Below are positions 56,163 to 64,000 of a DNA stretch of 64,000 bases, piece by piece. The DNA is from Ostrinia nubilalis. Taxonomy: Eukaryota; Arthropoda; Insecta; Lepidoptera; Crambidae. Positions within the stretch are counted from its first letter, which is position 1; each line of letters starts with the position of its first letter. The position numbers and the translations under genes are program-made. Where the stretch lies: contig NC_087092.1 in assembly GCF_963855985.1 (NCBI RefSeq), positions 9,796,001-9,860,000 on the forward strand, given 5' to 3'. The notes beneath the pieces are model-generated. The model was given only the letters and a program-made list of their open reading frames with translations. It did no database searches and was not told the DNA's origin.

Positions 56163-59100
56163 ATATGCTCGTCTTTCAAATTTATTATTCAACAACGTCA
56201 TGAATTCTAATTTTTTTTAACATTGAAAACTCATCTTCTTACGTCTAAAAACCACGTCATGTAAATTACTCAGGAAAACATAGGTAAATGACAATAATAT
56301 AAATAAACAATCTCAAACAATGTTGTTCCTTCTTGACCTTTAATAGTATAATTTATGCAAACGGATAAGTTTTTGTAGTATGTAATAATTTTGTAGAATG
56401 TAATAAAATATTGACATAAATATAATAGGAGATCTTCATCGACTTTTAAAATTGTATGAAAAATACTAAAATGATATTATTCCAATTTCAGAGAATCTTT
56501 TAATAATACTCACAGGGGCAGAATATTTCCTATGTCAGGCAACTAACATTTGAAGATTATCAATATGAAATACAATATGACGTATCGCTTTTATGTGGTC
56601 ACATCTCATGACGACTAGGTACACCATTATGTTGGAGGTAATTTTTGAAGTATCAGTAAAGTATCAGAATTCTATACACACAGGAATTTGCACAAGTCGT
56701 ATGATGTGAGTTCGCATGCAAATTAGAACCTTAATGCATCGAAATACGTGCCCTATATATTTTGTGCCAGAGTATCACACAGCGCGTTATCACCACATAA
56801 CCTTCTGTTAGAGCAAATTACTTCCCGCTGATAATCATTTGTGATATTATCGCTCTCTGCCTTCCTGGTTTTAGGACGATATTCATAATTTATATAATGC
56901 AATTTTATCAACAAGGTCTTCATTAATCCTTTCTATGAGACTATTTGTTATATTTATTTCAATGTCATACAAAGTACTTCCATACTTTGTATGAAGGTAC
57001 ATAATCATGATGCTATGTTTGAAAATGGAAGATCGTTCAATGTAAATAGGTACGTTTCATTTTTGCGGTGGAAGAGTAATTTAGGGAAAATTACTTCTGC
57101 AACATCTCATTCTAATTAAGTAAGATCCAGGGAAAACATCTTGAACGAAATCGTAATTATTCAAAAGCAAATAAAACAAGGGAACGTTAAAGAACCTACG
57201 TTATTTCTTTATCTATGAATGATGTCATAATGTAGAGCTATATGAAGTTATAATATGTGTTGTTCTGTATCGATTAATTATTTAACTATAGACCGTTTTA
57301 TAACGCTATATATATAATTTATCCGATGAATGACACTTTTTGTAAGGAAAATAGATTTTTTTTAAACATTATTCTGCTGACAAAAGTACGTGATCGAAGA
57401 ATTGCCCGAAAACGACCGAGTCTAGATATTTATAGAACGGAAAAATGTTATTTTGGGTTTATACAGTATAGTTAACCTTGAATACTTACCTCTTTTAATT
57501 TATCAAATCATGTTTTGATAGAAGTTAATGTTTACCTATATTTATTCTTTAATAAGGTGACCCACAATTATAATAATAAACAAGTCTTCGATAAACTTGC
57601 TCATTCTATGATAATTCATTTACTTGGTAATGTGTTAAGTTGTGAAGTCCGGAAGACAATATAGAATCGCTTTGCTCTACAAGCGTTCAATCGAGATGAC
57701 ACATACGTATGTAGGTACGTACCGTGTTGTGTGAGTACACAGGGAAGTGCTGGCTCGCAACCTTGGCCGAGGTCGCATGCGCGTCACTCGCAACACTTAT
57801 AATAAATTGTTTCATAACACATCAACAAGTGTCGTGTAAATCCAGCTAATTGCTATCATTACCGAAGGCGTTTGATCAGTTGGTATGGAAACAAGTGAGC
57901 CTCTAAAAGGTCTATTCACTCTGCCCCCTCCCCGCGAGCTGCGCGGCCTTCGCTTTGAACCCCTCCCACGCCTCCATCAACCCCGACGGTGTGACCGAGC
58001 AGGGGTCATGGTCACACGTATTTCTGAAGCACGTGCCCTGTCTATTTTTTATTAAAGCTACAGTTAATAATACCTTGGAATAGTAAAATTTGTACTTATA
58101 AGGCTGTATAATACTTTATTAGGAGAAGAAAGGTATATTTCATAGTACTGAAACCTTTAAAGAAAAATAGTTTCAGACATTAAATAGCCATTTCATCCTA
58201 TTCTGGGTATTAAATACAGTCGTCTCAGCTCTTATTGTGTATCTTGATGATTTTAGTTGGAAATGAGGTGTTTATTACATTTTACCATTGTGCTAGCGAA
58301 GAGAAATGATAAATTCTACAATATTTCACCAGCACAATATTATGAACACAAATAATGAAGGTGTGATAATAAACCCGATCTTTATTACTTATCAAGTACC
58401 TACTCCACGCATGTAACGTATGTTACTACTTTGTAAGTAAGTAGGTAGTACTTTATCAAGGTTCGCCACGGTCACGGTCACGGGTAGCAAATGAATAAAC
58501 TTCAAGTACTTAGCTAAACCGAAGCATTAATTCTTACTTCTAATCACATCCTTTAAATTAACGTGACGCGTGATTAAAGTTCATTAAGCAGTGACTTGAT
58601 TGAAACTTAAAATATTGATTGTCTTAATTTTCTTTTCCTCACCTCATACTATGATGATAATAACAATATTGTAAGTCATTCACCTCTGGGTTATGACGTA
58701 AAAGCTGTTATCTTTAGGTCATACCAAAGTGACCCATTAGTACATTTACAGTATTATCAAGGATCAAAAATGCATATCAGTAACAAAAACAAAGAACATT
58801 CAGTTGACACGAATAATCAGAGAACATAACTTTATGTTTCTGATTGTGCAAGTCCAGAGTTGCAATGAAGGTCATTGATAAGAAATCTGCAATATTACCT
58901 GATGTGCTTTATGCCAAGAACAATAAAAACGTAACAATCTCGAGATTTACTAAGCCAATAGCAATTTATATGACGATTCAACCGGTTTTGGATTCAATTG
59001 AGATGTTGATGTTCATTTTTGTGTTTATCTGTATCGGTCAAAAGAGTCCATTTGGGAAAGACCAAATGCATCTCACTCAAAGTCCTCTGTTTGTGATGTT

Positions 59101-59467
59101 CACAAAAAATATAGATTTGCTAGAGAGATGTGTTTGATGACTATGGAAATTGAATGTAATGGTGGTAATGGGTTTAAAAGGCTTTTGGCCACCGAGTATT
59201 ACGAGTATAATGCTTTCAGGTTTCACAGCCTTGCCTCAGGGGCGCAGCCTTCACCGAGGCAGCCTTGACATTGTGTCCGCTACGCACCCTTGACCGGTTC
59301 GGTTTACATGAGGAAGAGCATTTTAATAATATGATTTTAATGGCCAGCAACTATGGAGTTATCGATCTGCGCTCTATAGGTAGGAACCTCATATGAAAAA
59401 GTAATAATAAAAACATGACAAAAAATACTGCAGAAAATACAAAACAGAAATACCTAAATAAATCTTT
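56163..59467. other. Intron segment without recognised features
   Basis: AT-rich. GC-richer stretches at 57750-57790, 57925-58020 and 59230-59310 have no supported exon. A 97-codon open frame at 58844 has no domain or splice context. Confidence 0.35.
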
Positions 59468-59469
59468 TA

Positions 59470-60851
59470 GTCCAGTCAATGAATGCCTTAACGACGGTGT
59501 AGAGAGAAATCCATGGAACACAATTTCTGACCTCGGGACTTTATTTAGCCTAGTTAGGTGGTGAACATAGCAAAAGTCCCCGCCCTTAGCCCTTGAGCCG
59601 GCGGGGAGAGGGGGGTTTAAAGGTACCACTTTTCGGTTTTTCGCTTAATCCTCGGAAACTATGCGTCCTAGTGACATGACTACTATGAACCAAAAAAAGC
59701 TTATTCAATTTGCTACAGGTGAGACAGTCAAGTTTTTCTATATCTTGTATAGTTTTTGCGGCATCTGCTCTAGAAGGTCTGTAAAATTGGAAATGTTATT
59801 GTTGTCTTACATGTTCCTTTCAGGAGAAAATCGACTAAATCAACATTGAGCAAACACTATAGACATGCGGGAGCATGTTAAGCCTAGTTCCAGGGAGGGG
59901 ACTGCACCGTGCGTATATTTAGACGAACCAATTAGAGCCACTTTTGACTCCTCATCATTCAAAAACTACTGTGCATTAACACTTCAAATTTGGCTCATGT
60001 ATTGAGACTTGCAAGATGTACATCAGCTTCAAATTTCATAAATATACCTCAAACGGTTATTTAGGTATTGACGTTCAAAAATCGATATTTAGAGCACTAC
60101 TATCTATCTATCACATGTGAAATGTTAAAATTTACTGGTTTTTTATTTGTTCCTTTGTATTTACATAACTACCTTTCTGGATGCCAAATTTGAACCTTCG
60201 AGGTCATCTGGAAGTGGTTAGAATTTGGTCTATAGGTCAGACATGTAGATTTTTGGACGTCAATATCTAAAGAACCGTTTGAGGCAGATTTATGAAATTT
60301 AAAACTGATGTATATCTTGTAAGTCTCAACACATGAGCCAAATTTGAAGTGTTAATGCACAGTAGTTTTTGAGTGATGAGGACTCAAAAGTGGCTCAAAG
60401 TGATTCGTCTAAATATACGCACGGTGTAGTCCCCTCGCTGGAACTAGGCTTAACATGCTCCCGCATGTCTAGAATGATTGCTCAATGTTGATTTAGTCGA
60501 TTTTCTCCTGATGGTAACATGTAAGACAAAAATAAAATTTCCAATATTACAGACCTTCTAGAGCAGATGCCGCGAAAACTATACAATTTATAGAAAAACT
60601 TGTCTATCTCATCTGTAGCAAATTGAATATGCTTTTTTTGGTTCAAAGTAGTCATGTCACTAGGACGCATAGTTTCCGAGGATTAAGCGAAAAACCGAAA
60701 AGTGGCACCTTTAAACCCCCCTCTCCCCGCCGGCTCAAGGGCTAAGGGCGGGGACTTTTGCTATGTTCACCTCCTAACTAGTCTAAATAAAGTCCTGAAG
60801 TCAGAAATTGTGTTCTACAGTTTTCCATCTATAATGCTTTATTGACTGGAC
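59470..60851. mobile_element. Long foldback element, 1382 bp, arms about 610 bp
   Basis: The left arm (59470 to about 60085) recurs inverted at about 60247-60851 with moderate divergence. The tips are GTCCAGTCAAT on both sides, with TA at 59468-59469 and 60852-60853. The loop is about 160 bases. The arms contain a GC-rich AAGTCCCCGCCCTTAGCCCT block. No transposase motif is visible. Its right end abuts the SINE at 60852. Confidence 0.85.
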
Positions 60852-61097
60852 TATTTGGACAATTTCGCACAGCGCCAGCTAGCCCCAAAGTAAGCAACTT
60901 ATATGCTTGTGTTATGGTTGCTAGCTTAACGGATATACTACTTATATACTTTTTAAATAGATACATGTTATACATAGTAACACCCATAGCCGTCACAGAA
61001 ATTAAAAATCATCATTTCAATTTCTGCCCGGCCGAGAATCGAACCCGGGACCTCACTGCATAGTAATCCGTTCTGAACCACTACGTCAAACGGCCGA
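60852..61097 (-). mobile_element. tRNA-headed SINE, about 246 bp
   Basis: On the minus strand it begins CGGCCGTTTGACGTAGTGGT (box A-like) and has GAGGTCCCGGGTTCGATTCT (box B-like) about 45 bases on, the polymerase III promoter layout. The body then reads ATATCCGTTAAGCTAGCAAC and TTGCTTACTTTGGGGCTAGC, like the fragment at 5778-5880. The acceptor stem does not pair, so it is not a real tRNA gene. Its tail appears to continue beyond the foldback at 59467 (AAGATTTATTTAGG on the minus strand). Confidence 0.75.
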
Positions 61098-64000
61098 ACG
61101 CTCTAATAAGTCTACATTACTCATAATATTGTAGAGCCTACAGTCCTTCACTATAAAATGAATTCTTGCTAAAATATTTAATTTTATTTGAGATGGAATA
61201 AAGAATACTTATATTATGGTTTGCTCCTTAAAGCACTGTAATTAAAACATCTTTACAGCATATTTAGAGAACAACTTTTTCACAAAATCTTTTTTAGATT
61301 TCACTATAAATCTTCTCAGAAAAGTTCTCGGTTATGAGTCTGGGGCCTGGATTCTATTGCAGTAATATGTGGATTTGAACGCTACGGCCCTGACCCACGC
61401 ACCCGAGGCTCGGGTTGCCATGGTCACGGCCGATCGATCCGCCGGGGTGCATCCCTAGGGTTGCCAATTTCAATGTATAAGTATCTACAATAACTTAATT
61501 TATTTTTAAAGTTTAACTCTGAGGAATCTCTCTTTAAAGTTGTTAATGTGTTTGTATGTATAATGATGGCTTAATTTTAAATAGTGCGCTGACATGATCA
61601 AAAGTAGAGTAAAAATACTAGAAACTATTCACATAAGTTTCATAGGAATCGATTTATTCAGCCTTTTTAATCAAAGCGATGAACACACGCGAGCAAGTCA
61701 TTTATTCACTTAAATCGGTTTTAATAAGTCGATAAAAGTACCTATTGATGGATGACATGGTCCGCCTCGGACCCAAAAGGGTTAAATTAAATGTACACAA
61801 CTTTATCGCAAAAGACTGTCTCATACATGTTCAAAACATAGAAATTAGTGAATTTCATTTTCTACATAATGAAATGGCAACAGGCTCAATTAAAACGTTT
61901 AAACTGAAGATTTTTCTGTACCTTTTACAATAATTTAGATTCAATAAATAAATTAAGAAACGAGAAGAAAAATACCATATATTTTGTAGAGTCAACCCTG
62001 CAATGTATAGCGGTAACGAGGACGTGCGCGCCTGCCAGATTCCTGCACACTCAGCTTCGCATTGTCGCTCCCAGATCGCAAACTAAATTGCCCCTATTAT
62101 TGAATGCATTCATCGAATGTCAAGATATCTCGCTGTAAAGGTTACTTTGTATTGCACTGTGTCTGTGTCACTCGTTACAATGTTTATTTTTTATCTTATT
62201 AACTTAATTATCTATTTTATGGTCGTCACAACTCTAAAAGTTTTATAATCTTAGGGGTTTACCTATGAAATTGCCGTTTTGAGTGGAAAATTTAAAGATA
62301 CAAGATTTCAGTTAATAATTGCATTTTTAAGAACAACAATTTATAAAGTTTTGTGTTTAAACTACACATGAATAATTAAGCTATGAAAATGCAAAAAAAG
62401 GTTCATAAAATGGCGACAAATCGTTATGAATTAAAGTCAAACGATTCCATAATTTGCCTAGTTAGAAACACAATTTGAATCATCTGAATATGAATGAAAA
62501 GTTGCATGAACACCAAGAGGATTACACCGTTTACATTAATTCATTATACAGTTTCTGTAATGAAGCTTTAAAGGGCGATGAACTGCGGAGTAAAAATAAA
62601 GAGCACAAATGCAGCACGTATACCGAGGCAGTGGGCTTCACCCAGCCCACGCGGCGGCCTACTACACGTGACTCAAATTCGTGACATTCATAAACACCAC
62701 ACGTCTGCATAATGTCCTTTGTGCAAATTTTGCGTGGATACATTTCTGTGATTTATATCACCATTTAGGGCTTGCGGGACGACCTTGGCCGAAGAACTCA
62801 TGTGGGTGACTCGTCGCAAAAATAAAATTGGTGCGAATAAACTGCTGTAGGACGGTCGAACGAGTCGTATGCAAGGAGCGCTCATTGTTGTACGGGCACT
62901 GACGACAGAGCAATTTACAAACAATGGTCTGAAGTAGTCCTTTTCAGCATGCAATAGTTTTAGGACAAGAAGGGTTGTGTGGCGAGCGAACCTTTGGTAC
63001 CAGGACAGCAGAGCAGGCGAGGTGGTCGTGGTATCGCGGCGTCGGCGCGCGGTGCCCTTGCCGCTCATGTAGTTGCAGAGTGCACGCCTGACACACGCTC
63101 ATTTGCACATTTGCATGGTATGTCGCTGCATTACACTGCACGCAAAATTCTACAAAGCTAACAAAATACAGACAGGCCCTAGTATGGAAATGATTAAATA
63201 TCTCTACAGCAGTGATTGTATTTTTTATCTTCTAAATAAAATTAATACGTGATTAAACTTTTTAGTATTGACAGTTATTTATTTTACTTTTACTGCCATA
63301 TACTCGTATAACTCCTATAGAGTCTTATGGCACGTACTCGTAGAAGAGGCAGTTGAAGATTTGGTTTAAAATTTTGGTTTGTTAGCTCTAGGGGGATAAG
63401 TTTATTTTTATATTTATTGATAACTATTTAGAATCTATACATTTCATAAATATAATGGTTTCATAATGATATAAACCTTCAATTTGTATCGAAAACCGTA
63501 CTAAATTTCAGCCGCTTGTACTGCGCTACATGCATATCGGCAAAGCGCATGAACCTACTACCACATTGACAATACAACCATACACACATTGAAATGTACG
63601 TAACACGATCATACGTTGTTCAGACGTCACCAACTCACCAGTATTACCCTTTTGATACACACATCCATGCAATATAGCCGTCTCTTGCGCACTCGTGAGC
63701 AAAAATATCTCTGTCGAAGTGCATATAAATGCACCGCGCCATTTTCTTGGCACGTACGAACTCTTCGACTGTCCTGCGAGCCTGGTACATTATAGTGAAA
63801 CCTCGACTCACGATTACAGTACTTGTACCACATTACCTTACCACATAGCTTGAGCACTACTTTAGAAGAATAACACCGAGCATTAATTATTATGATTTGA
63901 ATAATGTGTGAACTTTGAGATACCTTCTTAATTTAAGATTTTTATTATAGATGTAATTGCATAATGAATGGTTTTATTATTTTAATGATAAATTAAAAAT
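61098..64000. other. Right-end segment, no recognised gene
   Basis: AT-rich with GC-richer patches at 61375-61465 and 62980-63080. Open frames of 60-126 codons are present but none shows a domain or splice context. If 48481-48751 is an E75 exon this is still intron. Confidence 0.35.

Noticed and set aside
58844..59137. 97-codon plus-strand open frame
   Set aside because: No domain, no good start context or splice sites, and an AT-rich composition like its surroundings.
61023..61097. A tRNA gene on the minus strand
   Set aside because: Box A and box B are present but the acceptor stem does not pair and a SINE body follows. It is a SINE head.
1..64000. CRISPR arrays, rRNA genes, bacterial operons, LTR retrotransposons or integrated viruses
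   Set aside because: None seen; the DNA is insect nuclear in character, with spliced genes and lepidopteran repeats.

Overview
The window looks like nuclear DNA from a lepidopteran insect. It is AT-rich and gene-poor, and it carries repeats typical of moth and butterfly genomes. These include a GGTTCCGT-type conserved repeat, LINE 3' tails ending in TATAATATTAGTA, a tRNA-headed SINE, and many TA-flanked MITEs. All readings come from the sequence alone; no database was searched.

Host genes are sparse. At the left edge (1-2332, minus strand) lie six exons of a THAP zinc-finger gene related to P-element transposases. It has a full C2CH module and a DHSY motif of the HCF-1-binding type, and it runs off the window. 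At 47995-48751 (plus strand) a CpG-rich promoter leads into one coding exon with a clean splice donor. I read this exon, with moderate confidence, as an isoform-specific first exon of the nuclear receptor E75. If so, everything to the right edge is its first intron.

The rest is mostly layered mobile DNA. 3.8-6.9 kb holds a MITE and a decayed mariner sitting side by side in one conserved repeat, sharing TA target sites. 7.9-14.5 kb holds two long inverted-repeat (foldback) elements, a 178-bp tandem array split by a hAT MITE, and LINE tails. 59.5-61.1 kb has a third foldback inserted in the tail of a SINE. 53.4-55.9 kb is a young, 5'-truncated LINE with an intact reverse transcriptase frame, a poly(A) tail and a target duplication.

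The most informative locus is 16.7-25.0 kb, a PIF/Harbinger transposon (TSD TTA, matching TIRs). It has two convergent genes whose exons interleave: a MADF-type DNA-binding protein (plus) and a DDE transposase (minus). The transposase exon is split by a 4.35-kb element with GGACAWTGT ends lying between host AAA and TTT, with no target duplication. Conceptually removing it at AAA/TTT gives one continuous 413-codon transposase frame with D, D and E all present. A second copy (3.58 kb) lies at 26.6-30.2 kb, again between AAA and TTT, inside a palindromic MITE. This matches the behaviour described for Spy transposons; no transposase gene is visible in either copy, so they look non-autonomous.
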